Source: Xanthobacteraceae bacterium (GTDB lineage: Bacteria; Pseudomonadota; Alphaproteobacteria; Rhizobiales; Xanthobacteraceae). From it: a DNA stretch of 5,118 nt. Positions within the stretch are counted from its first letter, which is position 1; each line of letters starts with the position of its first letter. The notes beneath the pieces are model-generated. The model saw only the letters and a list, made by a program, of their open reading frames with translations. It did no database searches and was not told the DNA's origin. The DNA is taken from positions 1 through 5,118 of the forward strand of contig JASHRR010000108.1 of NCBI GenBank assembly GCA_030037185.1, read 5' to 3'. The translations under genes and the position numbers were made by a program. Positions 1 to 4,955 of this stretch are shown in pieces.

Positions 1-42
1 GCCCTTTAGGAAGCTGCGCCGCGCAATCGAGTCTTCGGCCAT
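1..42 (-). CDS. N-terminus of a Tat-exported protein (partial, runs off left edge)
   Basis: Reading leftward from an ATG at 42-40, the sequence encodes MAEDSIARRSFLKG and then leaves the window. ARRSFLK matches the twin-arginine motif (S/T)RRxFLK except for alanine in the first position, so the product is probably folded in the cytoplasm and exported to the periplasm by the Tat translocase, often as a cofactor-containing oxidoreductase or a partner of one. The start is set by a strong Shine-Dalgarno, AGGGAGGA, on the minus strand at 54-47, with five bases between GGAGG and the ATG. Codons are GC-rich at third positions, as in the nuclease gene further right. The hydrophobic part of the signal and the mature protein lie outside the window, so the enzyme class cannot be told. 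The start and export motif are fairly secure; the function is unknown. Confidence 0.7.
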   Translation of the reverse strand, partial: MAEDSIARRSFLKG

Positions 43-89
43 GTGGTCCTCCCTTGAAGGTCGTGGCACTCTTCGCGTTTAGTGGCAAA

Positions 90-118
90 ATTATCCGAGC
101 TTGCGTGAGCAGCCGCAA
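90..118 (-). promoter_or_regulatory. Candidate sigma-70-type promoter for the Tat gene
   Basis: On the minus strand TTGCGG (118-113) is followed after exactly 17 bases by GATAAT (95-90). The -10 box matches TATAAT at five of six positions; the -35 box keeps only TTG. A start around position 83 would give a leader of about 40 bases before the ATG at 42 and leave its Shine-Dalgarno free. This is pattern matching only; the position and spacing are what make it credible. Confidence 0.4.
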
Positions 119-747
119 CCGCCTTTGATACTCTTGGTGTCTCCGCGGTGGCAGGCAATGACGCTGCCGGCGCGGGTAGCAGACCAAGGGGCGCATCGCC
201 TGTGGCGGTCTTAAGGCGCAGCGCAAAAGCACCATCAAAGCAGAGGGCCTCGCTAACCCCAGATGGTCTGTCTCGCCCGAGGATCTGCCTCGTCGGTTGG
301 CGGATCGTCACAAGGATGGGGTTGCGCGGCGTTGACTTTCCGGACTAGGCATATAGTCACGGTCGCCACACCTCGGAATTGGCGCGTAAACCGCGACCCG
401 GCCACGCCCGAGTTTCATTAGTCGCGGGCATCGAGACTTTCCTTCAAGGCGGGCTCACGACAGAGAAAAATTGGAGGGCAGACAACAAGAGAAACAAGAG
501 AATTGTCTCAACGCCGGAAGAGATTACGCGAACTCGTATTTGCCAAATTGATTCCCGCATCAAAGCTGAACTTGCGGGTGTGAGAGCTGACGAGGATTGC
601 GATCAAGACCAGGCGGGTCAAGATCGAGACGATCCTACTTCTTGCCAGCCCTGGATCGACACCCGAACAATATAAAGTCGCGTGGATGAAATCCGGGCCG
701 CAGTCCGAAACGAACGCTTCCGGCCACCGCCAGGAACCGGTGGTCGG

Positions 748-831
748 CATCAACTGGAAACACTGGTCGTCATTGATAGGACCTGTCGCCATCGATTGGA
801 AACGCTGGTCATCTTCAATCGGAGCCGGTGG
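748..831. repeat. Degenerate 42-bp tandem duplication (two copies)
   Basis: Copy 1 is 748-789 and copy 2 is 790-831. By hand alignment 29 of 42 positions agree, and 20 of the first 24. The shared core is CATCRAYTGGAAACRCTGGT. The period is a multiple of three, so both strands read as 14-residue repeats: the plus strand gives HQLETLVVID then HRLETLVIFN, and the minus strand gives DDQRFQSM then DDQCFQLM. The sequence CCGGTGGTCG occurs just before copy 1 (737-746) and again at the end of copy 2 (825-834). No surrounding gene is recognisable, so I cannot say which strand, if either, is coded. Confidence 0.6.
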
Positions 832-958
832 TCGATACGCGCAAATTCTCGATTGCCGCGAATAGGCTCATAGCCACCTAGCCAAGCCAACGCGATCATG
901 ATCTATATTTCAGCTCTCCTCGCGAGCCGTGATAGCATCTTCAAGACACCGATAATAG

Positions 959-989
959 CCAAGGTGATCATACTGATTATCAACCTTGG
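959..989. repeat. Inverted repeat, about 10-bp stem
   Basis: CCAAGGTGAT (959-968) and ATCAACCTTGG (979-989) are inverted copies with one unpaired base, separated by ten bases. There is no T-run on either side, so it does not look like an intrinsic terminator. It could be a protein-binding site or the scar of a mobile element; no flanking gene helps to decide. Confidence 0.5.
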
Positions 990-1478
990 ATATATCTACA
1001 GAACTTGCCCAGATGTTTCTTGAAATACACACCTATATGCCGCTTCGATTGTTGCTTTGCTTTTCTTCTTTTCCCAAACTCCCTCTCCGTCGCGCACTTG
1101 CCCTGATATTTACCAGGCCTTGCCGGGCCGCGGACCGGGCGAGAATTCCAACAGAGAACGTAGCCGCAATGACGACGTCTTTTTCATTGCGCTGGCCGCC
1201 GGCCCATTGACCCTCTATCGCAAGTAGAGAGATCGAACATCCATCAGTGGTGGCCACCGTTAAGCCAAGAAATTCGGCCCTCTGATCCTCAAATCGACAC
1301 ATTTTTTACACGAGATGGTCGAACGAAGACCGCCATCCAGGAGCGCACCAAATCGCGGTCCATGCTTTGGTCTGCTTTGGTCGGTCCCGGTCGAGATAAA
1401 GATTTAACGAACTGGGGCGCGGTACAATTGAGAGATACAAAGGACAACCAAACCGTGAGAGATGAAGTCATATCGAAC

Positions 1479-1943
1479 ATGGCTCAGAAAGCATGGAAAT
1501 GGAGACGTATTGCAGCGGTGATCGGGAGCATAGCTGCAGTTGGCACGCTCGCAGCATTGGCGTATAGCTTCATCCAGGAGGGTCAACCCGGTTTGGCGGA
1601 ACTGAAGAAGACAGCGGTTTCAGTTTCATATGACGATTTGACAGAAAAACCAGAAGACCACATCGGCCAAATTGTGAGGTTTCGCGGCAAGGTCATTCAA
1701 GCTGTTCCAGGCGAACGCAACGAGAAAGATCTCATCCTGATAATCTGGGTGGGCAAGGGCCTAGCCTCGCTAAACGACGTGGTTTACGTCGATTATCAAC
1801 ATGGTGTGCATGAGCCAAGAATTCAGAAAAACGATGTTGTGGAGTTCTGGGGCAAGTTCACGGGTATCAAGACGCCCGAGCCCAATCACGGCAATGTCGA
1901 AGTGCCGCACGTCGTAGCCTATCAGATGGAACGCACGCAATGA
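1479..1943 (+). CDS. Membrane-anchored OB-fold-like protein (tRNA_anti-like type)
   Basis: The product is 154 residues. A basic N-terminus (residues 2-10, AQKAWKWRR) precedes one hydrophobic segment (about 11-32), which predicts an uncleaved anchor with the rest in the periplasm. Residues 48-150 follow the pattern of small anchored OB-fold proteins: a YDDL-x5-DHIGQIVRFRGKVIQ opening, a middle strand with DLILIIWVG, then DVVYVDY, then the paired strands around NDVVEFWGKFTG and a final strand VPHVVAYQ. Proteins of this layout are best known from Firmicutes and have no established biochemical role; ligand binding is inference from the fold. The ATG at 1479 puts the positive charges just before the anchor. 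An in-frame GTG at 1455, with AAGGA at 1440-1444, is a real alternative, and an upstream ATG at 1362 lacks a ribosome-binding site. A -10-like TACAAT lies at 1423-1428 without a good -35. Codon use is less GC-rich than in the nuclease gene, which hints at a separate origin. It stands alone on its strand. Confidence 0.75.
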   Translation: MAQKAWKWRRIAAVIGSIAAVGTLAALAYSFIQEGQPGLAELKKTAVSVSYDDLTEKPEDHIGQIVRFRGKVIQAVPGERNEKDLILIIWVGKGLASLNDVVYVDYQHGVHEPRIQKNDVVEFWGKFTGIKTPEPNHGNVEVPHVVAYQMERTQ

Positions 1944-2533
1944 CCAACAATCCGAACCGAAGCCCATTTGAGCGATCCAGTGCGTCGGGAAAAGCCAGAT
2001 TTTTCTAAACCAACGTCGGGAGAGGAAGTATTAACAGCCCAAACCACGACGGGTCATTTATGGTGTCCTCATAGTCATCTTGCATGGTCACCGCAGCCTA
2101 TCTTGAGCAGGTTTATTAATCTGCATCAGCTGCTAGCTCAGACAAGGGACAGTTCCTGTCCGGCCTATGGGAAAGAAAGAAGGCGACCAGACAGCCCTCG
2201 GGGGGGGTGGGGGCTGGGGAAGGGCTTATCTGATCGCCGCTAGTCACGGAAGTTCACTTGTTACGAGCTAAGTAGGCTCCTTTTCGCTAAGAGGAACATC
2301 TGCCGGGCATCAACTTTCTGTTAGGTGTTCGTGAACGAAATATTCATTTGCGGGTTTGCGGAGACCATTCGTGGCCCCGGCACGGCCGGTGCCCGGCTCG
2401 GCGGGAGACAAAGCGTCCGCTATCCATCCTGCGGCCGTGTCCGGTTGGGACTTGGGCCCCCATCCAGCTGGGACATCGGACCGGTGCAGTTTGGGCGCGA
2501 TGGGGTGCATGTCCGAGCCGTCCCCAGTTCGAC
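1944..2533. other. Intergenic stretch without a supported gene
   Basis: Several frames stay open here for 60-90 codons on both strands, but none has a Shine-Dalgarno, a recognisable domain, or consistent codon use. The overlap of many frames in the GC-rich part after 2340 is what high GC alone produces. The only strong element is the G-rich motif at 2200-2224. A very short stem at 2266-2279, followed by CTTTT, is too weak to call a terminator for the OB-fold gene. Confidence 0.5.
2200..2224 (+). other. Canonical G-quadruplex motif
   Basis: Four G-tracts of 8, 5, 4 and 3 bases (2200-2207, 2209-2213, 2216-2219, 2222-2224) are separated by loops of one, two and two bases (T, CT, AA). This fits the G3+N1-7 quadruplex rule with very short loops, the arrangement that usually gives the most stable parallel fold. 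It lies about 255 bases after the OB-fold gene stop and in no supported gene, with the G-rich strand on plus. The pattern is certain; folding or function in the cell is inference. Confidence 0.75.
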
Positions 2534-2565
2534 AAAATGTGAGGCATCAGGTTATCTGGCGCCTC
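2534..2565 (-). terminator. Candidate intrinsic terminator for the small gene at 2586-2795
   Basis: About 20 bases past the stop codon, the minus strand folds GAGGC-GC-CAG (2565-2556) against CTG-AT-GCCTC (2550-2541) around a five-base loop ATAAC. There are eight Watson-Crick pairs, one G-T wobble and one mismatch. TTTT follows at 2537-2534. The position is right, but the stem is imperfect and the T-run short, so this is a modest call. Confidence 0.4.
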
Positions 2566-2585
2566 GACCCATTATCTTTGCTGGC

Positions 2586-2795
2586 TCAGCCTAAATCGGG
2601 GGGAAGTCCGCGGCTCCGCTCGACACGGAGAACTTCCAACGTAAGCTCTCGCAACCGCACCGGGTCGCGCTCCCCCGCCTGGGCGAAGGTTACGAGATGG
2701 TTGGCGACAACCTGTGCTACCGGGTTGTTGCGATCAGCCAATCCCAAATCTTTCAATGCGCCTTCGAACGCATCAACCAGGACAGCGCCATCCAC
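2586..2795 (-). CDS. Small conserved rhizobial-type hypothetical protein
   Basis: The product is 69 residues, acidic in its first half. Its sequence (AFEGALKDLGLADRNNPVA, then QVVANHLVTFAQAGERDP, then VRLRELTLEVL) has the layout of a family of very small proteins common in rhizobial genomes: a first helix ending in D-L-G-L, an N/D-x-P turn, a V-A-x-x-(I/L)-(I/V) helix, the G-E-R-D-P turn, and a last helix rich in Leu. I know of no assigned function. It has no signal peptide or membrane segment, so it should be cytoplasmic. The start is a GTG, set by AGAGG on the minus strand at 2809-2805, nine bases upstream; an out-of-frame ATG at 2791 is not used. A candidate terminator follows at 2565-2534. 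The glycine-zipper gene ends 197 bases upstream on the same strand, too far for a tight operon. The last dozen residues (ERSRGLPPDLG) may be a divergent tail. Confidence 0.6.
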   Translation of the reverse strand: MDGAVLVDAFEGALKDLGLADRNNPVAQVVANHLVTFAQAGERDPVRLRELTLEVLRVERSRGLPPDLG

Positions 2796-2992
2796 CGCAA
2801 GCTACCTCTATCAGTGTTGTCGATTACCAAGCCGAATTCACCTTCGAACCGCGCCTTTTACGCTGCCGCGTCAGAGCCAGTCCCGCTCTTACCCTTTGCA
2901 ACAGATAGTCGGCCCCCAAGGGGTGTTAGCCAAAACACACCGGAGGGCCCGCCGGACCGCACCGCGACAGGCAAAGCGCCGCGATCGGAAGA

Positions 2993-3379
2993 TCAGCGAC
3001 GGGACTGGATGGAGCGCGAACGTAAAGCTTGCGCTGAGCCTAAAGGCGGTGACTGCTTCGAGCGCGCAGCTCCAATCTGGGCGGAGCGAGACGTTGAAGG
3101 TTGTGCCGGGCGCGCGGTGTGTCTGTGCGCCATGTACCGCCCCCCCAGGCATCCGGCGACCGCACCCAATATGGTGGGCCAGTGGCCCGCACTGCGGACC
3201 GTACCTCGGGGAACGGTCCCGGCTTCCTCAAGAGATGACATGCCACGGCCGGCGTAGTGACCACCCAGCCCGCCAACAATCGCCCCTTTGATGCACCCTC
3301 TCGCTTCAGCCGCGGTCGACGCAAGGACCAGCCCGACCCCGATTGCGCCGACTTTGAATAACGTTTTCACGCGATCCAT
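2993..3379 (-). CDS. Secreted glycine-zipper protein with an internal insertion
   Basis: The product is 128 residues. Residues 1-26 are a signal peptide (basic start, hydrophobic core VGAIGVGLVLAS, AEA before the cut), so it should enter the periplasm or outer envelope. The mature protein opens with RGCIKGAIVGGLGGHYAG (27-44), a glycine-zipper segment, and a second one, ILGAVAGCLGGRYMAH, lies at 70-85; cysteines 29 and 77 could pair. Small glycine-zipper lipoprotein-like and envelope proteins of this kind are frequent in rhizobia; no precise function is known. In the relatives I recall, the two zippers are nearly adjacent, whereas here residues 45-68 (SSLEEAGTVPRGTVRSAGHW region) intervene and carry an inverted repeat. 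The tail (86-128) is Ser/Arg/Ala/Gln-rich with weaker third-position GC than the reading frame beside it, so a late frameshift is possible. The start at 3379 is fixed by GGAG at 3389-3386, six bases upstream; an ATG 13 codons earlier lacks this. Confidence 0.65.
   Translation of the reverse strand: MDRVKTLFKVGAIGVGLVLASTAAEARGCIKGAIVGGLGGHYAGRGMSSLEEAGTVPRGTVRSAGHWPTILGAVAGCLGGRYMAHRHTARPAQPSTSRSAQIGAARSKQSPPLGSAQALRSRSIQSRR
3196..3219. repeat. Inverted repeat inside the glycine-zipper gene
   Basis: GGACCGT (3196-3202) and ACGGTCC (3213-3219) are perfect inverted copies around a ten-base loop. It falls inside the apparent 24-codon insertion (about 3176-3247) that separates the two glycine-zipper segments. 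The reading frame continues through it. Confidence 0.6.
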
Positions 3380-3391
3380 CGGTATCTCCGA

Positions 3392-3771
3392 GCAACACAC
3401 TCGCAGACTCAATCCCAAGCGCTCGGTTCAGTTCCGCCGAGCGCCGGGCTGGAACGGGCCAACCGCTGGCCGGCGTTTTCTGCTGCGACGAGCACACGCC
3501 CACGTGCGAACGCTCATGAGAACAGCGGGATCGCCGTCGCCGAGGTTGCCATGCCGGCCGAGACGATCGCGGGGGTGAAAGGCGAAACCCGATGCGAAAG
3601 CAACCCAGGGACCAGACGCAGGGGCGCCGACGGGCGAGCTTACCGGAACCAAACGCGCCGCCACCTCCCCCGACCTGAGAGCAAGTGGAGCGGGCAGGCG
3701 CCGTCATAGGATGGCCTTCTTGAGCCACCGCCACAATTTCATTTGCAAAGCGCTCGCGAATCAGCCGTGCT
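3392..3771. other. Divergent intergenic region between glycine-zipper and nuclease genes
   Basis: No gene is supported. GC-rich frames are open on both strands, including a start-less plus frame across about 3400-3708, but none has a ribosome-binding site or a known domain. The region should hold the promoters of the two divergent genes, yet I see no clear -35/-10 pair for either. On the minus strand GGAAC (3435-3431), the -35 element used by the alphaproteobacterial general-stress sigma factor EcfG, occurs upstream of the glycine-zipper gene, but the expected CGTT 16-17 bases later is only GATT. Confidence 0.45.
3419..3444. repeat. Perfect 8-bp inverted repeat upstream of the glycine-zipper gene
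   Basis: GCGCTCGG (3419-3426) and CCGAGCGC (3437-3444) pair perfectly around a ten-base loop, 40 to 65 bases upstream of the glycine-zipper start codon. It has no T-run, so it is more likely an operator or a leader stem than a terminator. Its loop carries the GGAAC sequence noted on the minus strand. Confidence 0.5.
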
Positions 3772-3798
3772 GGCGCTTGCGTCGCCGATCGCAGCGCC
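3745..3798 (+). promoter_or_regulatory. Two mutually exclusive stems in the nuclease leader
   Basis: Segment A, GCAAAGCGC (3745-3753), can pair with GCGCTTGC (3773-3780): eight pairs and one bulged A. The same middle segment, GGCGCTTGCG (3772-3781), can instead pair with CGCAGCGCC (3790-3798): nine pairs and one bulged T, loop of eight. The second stem ends only four bases before the Shine-Dalgarno (3803-3809). The competing arrangement recalls attenuators and RNA switches, but the transcription start is not known, so it is not certain that both stems lie in the mRNA. Confidence 0.4.
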
Positions 3799-3802
3799 GT
3801 GA

Positions 3803-3809
3803 AAGGAGG
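3803..3809 (+). promoter_or_regulatory. Strong Shine-Dalgarno of the S1/P1 nuclease gene
   Basis: AAGGAGG, close to a full match to the 16S rRNA 3' end, sits five bases before the ATG at 3815 and fixes that start. Confidence 0.85.
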
Positions 3810-3814
3810 AGATC

Positions 3815-4684
3815 ATGAAAGCGCTTCGGATACTGAGCTTTTTACTGCTCATGATCGCTCCTTACCGAGCTGTAGCATGGGGCGACGACGGGCATAAGAC
3901 GATCGCGCTCATAGCCGAGCGGTATCTCGAGCCGGCGGTGAGGGCAACGCTCGGCGCAATGCTCGATGCCGACCCTGACAATCTCACGCCGCACGACCTT
4001 GCGAGCGAAGCGACCTGGGCAGACAAGTATCGAGACAGCAACAATCGCCGGGACCACTACGAACAGACGCAAAACTGGCACTTCGTCGATCTCGAAATCA
4101 ATGACCCCGACATCAAAGCGGCATGCTTTGGACGGGCGGCGCTGGCAGCGGGCACGGCGGCATCGAACGGCCCGCCGAAAGCGTGCATTGTGGACAAGAT
4201 CAATCAATTCCTTGCAGAGGTGAAGAACCCGAAAACCGATTTTGAGGAGCGGCTGTTCGCCCTCAAGTTCCTGCTCCATTTTGTTGGCGACCTTCACCAG
4301 CCGCTGCACGCCGCCGACAACCACGATCGCGGGGGGAACGATGTGAAGGTGTGGAGCGGGTCCAAGGCTCTGTCACTCCACCATTTGTGGGATGTTGAGT
4401 TCGTCCAGGCGCTCGCCAGAAAGCCGGCCGTTCTTGTGCAGGTGCTTTTGATGCAGATCACGCCGGCCCAAGCTGCGAGCTGGAGAGCCGGCACACCAGA
4501 GGACTGGGCCTGGGAGGCGTTCGCCATTGCGCATCAACACGTCTATGGCGATCCGCCGCTATCCGCAGGCGAGGCGCACCAGCTTGACCGCGCCTACGCG
4601 GAGCAGGCGAAGGCGGATGCCGCCCTGCAACTAAGCCGGGCTGGTGTCCGGCTTGCACATTTGCTCAACCAAGCCCTGAAATAG
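3815..4684 (+). CDS. Secreted S1/P1-type zinc-dependent nuclease
   Basis: The product is 289 residues, the usual size for the family. These enzymes use a three-zinc cluster to cut single-stranded DNA and RNA, and often remove 3'-phosphates from nucleotides, leaving 5'-monophosphates. Residues 1-21 form a signal peptide cut after AVA, so that Trp22 becomes the mature N-terminus, as the family requires because its amino group and carbonyl bind zinc. By comparison with nuclease P1, all nine ligands are visible: Trp22, His27 (WGDDGH), Asp70 (WADKYR), His89 (NWHFVDLE), His155, Asp159 and His165 (HFVGDLHQPLH), and His189 and Asp193 (LHHLWD). The signature AADNHDRGGNDVKV (166-179) is intact. Cys104 and Cys124 may form a disulfide. 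The protein should act in the periplasm or outside the cell, perhaps in nucleic-acid scavenging. It has a strong Shine-Dalgarno and structured leader, is transcribed alone, and diverges from the glycine-zipper gene. No T-rich terminator follows. The gene looks complete and active. Confidence 0.95.
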   Translation: MKALRILSFLLLMIAPYRAVAWGDDGHKTIALIAERYLEPAVRATLGAMLDADPDNLTPHDLASEATWADKYRDSNNRRDHYEQTQNWHFVDLEINDPDIKAACFGRAALAAGTAASNGPPKACIVDKINQFLAEVKNPKTDFEERLFALKFLLHFVGDLHQPLHAADNHDRGGNDVKVWSGSKALSLHHLWDVEFVQALARKPAVLVQVLLMQITPAQAASWRAGTPEDWAWEAFAIAHQHVYGDPPLSAGEAHQLDRAYAEQAKADAALQLSRAGVRLAHLLNQALK

Positions 4685-4723
4685 AGGACTTGCCGCTCCC
4701 AGCAGGCCGGTTCACGGCAGGCC

Positions 4724-4943
4724 TCATGGAGCATCTGGTGCCACCACAATCTCATCGATGGCTGCAGCCAGCAGAAGGGGCGACACTCTGGCGGTCGCAA
4801 ATCCCTCGAATTGCGGGCGTATCGCCCCCAATGGCTCGCGCCGTGAAGCCTCGGGCTCACTGGATGTAATCACGGGCTGCTCGGCAGCTCGCCGCGTTCC
4901 GATAAGTTCTGATATGGTCGGCAGGCTCGTGATGATCAGCCAT
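4724..4943 (-). pseudogene. Frameshifted small rhizobial-type protein (YRxxAxxCRxxA family)
   Basis: From an ATG at 4943 the minus strand reads MADHHEPADHIRTYRNAAS then CRAARDYIQ and stops at 4859-4857 after 28 residues. In a neighbouring frame, starting at about 4861, it continues SEPEASRREPLGAIRPQFEG, then FATARVSPLL and on to a stop at 4726-4724. Joined, they give about 72 residues with the layout of small rhizobial proteins: a YRxxAxxCRxxA helix, a D/E-P-E-A-R-R turn, and an L-x-x-I-x-x-x-(F/Y)-E-x-(F/L)-A helix. One inserted or two deleted bases near 4862 would explain the break. AAGG at 4955-4952, eight bases before the ATG, supports the start, though the first frame is open further upstream to the window edge. 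It converges on the nuclease gene, 39 bases from its stop. The function of the family is unknown. The alternative is two chance open frames. Confidence 0.38.
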
Positions 4944-4955
4944 AGTTGTCGCCTT

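Larger units (their letters stand above)
119..1478. other. Long stretch without a convincing gene
   Basis: Open frames here are short (under about 100 codons), mostly begin with TTG or GTG, lack Shine-Dalgarno sequences, and match no family I recognise. The most protein-like is a minus-strand frame at 1302-1033 (89 codons, ATG start, containing EGQWAGGQRNEKDVV), but no ribosome-binding site precedes it and its second half is basic and low in complexity. The composition is less GC-rich and more mixed than around the nuclease gene. Structured elements are the 42-bp tandem duplication at 748-831, the 10-bp palindrome GATCATGATC at 894-903, the inverted repeat at 959-989, and the palindrome GGTGGCCACC at 1249-1258. 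The stretch may be degraded accessory DNA, but no transposase or integrase remnant is readable. Confidence 0.5.

Noticed and set aside
1033..1302. An 89-codon minus-strand frame with protein-like sequence
   Set aside because: There is no Shine-Dalgarno, no recognised family, and the second half is basic and low in complexity. It remains the best candidate in the gene-poor stretch.
1540..1556. A sigma-54-like promoter match (TTGGCACG...GCA with GG and GC ten bases apart)
   Set aside because: It lies inside the membrane-anchor codons of the OB-fold gene, the TTG part of the -12 element is missing, and no gene start follows it.
2266..2285. A short hairpin followed by CTTTT after the OB-fold gene
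   Set aside because: The stem is four base pairs and it lies more than 300 bases past the stop codon.
2697..3257. A 186-codon plus-strand frame with a Cys-containing stretch (residues near RRDWMERERKACAEP) loosely like small lysozyme-inhibitor-type proteins
   Set aside because: It lies opposite the glycine-zipper gene, which has a signal peptide and a ribosome-binding site; the resemblance is too short and no signal peptide precedes it.
2356..3291. A 311-codon plus-strand open frame
   Set aside because: It runs antisense through two better-supported minus-strand genes, has no ribosome-binding site, is very rich in Arg, Pro and Ser as expected of an antisense frame in GC-rich DNA, and shows no domain.
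3306..3734. A 142-codon minus-strand frame over the divergent region
   Set aside because: It overlaps the start of the glycine-zipper gene in another frame, is Arg/Ser/Pro-rich, and has no motif or ribosome-binding site.
4704..4724. An inverted repeat AGGCC...GGCCT between the convergent nuclease and broken small gene, as a bidirectional terminator
   Set aside because: The stem is only five base pairs, the loop is 11 bases, and neither side has a T-run.
4759..4770. A perfect 12-bp palindrome, TGGCTGCAGCCA
   Set aside because: It sits inside the second half of the broken small gene, has no spacer or T-run, and could easily be chance in GC-rich DNA.
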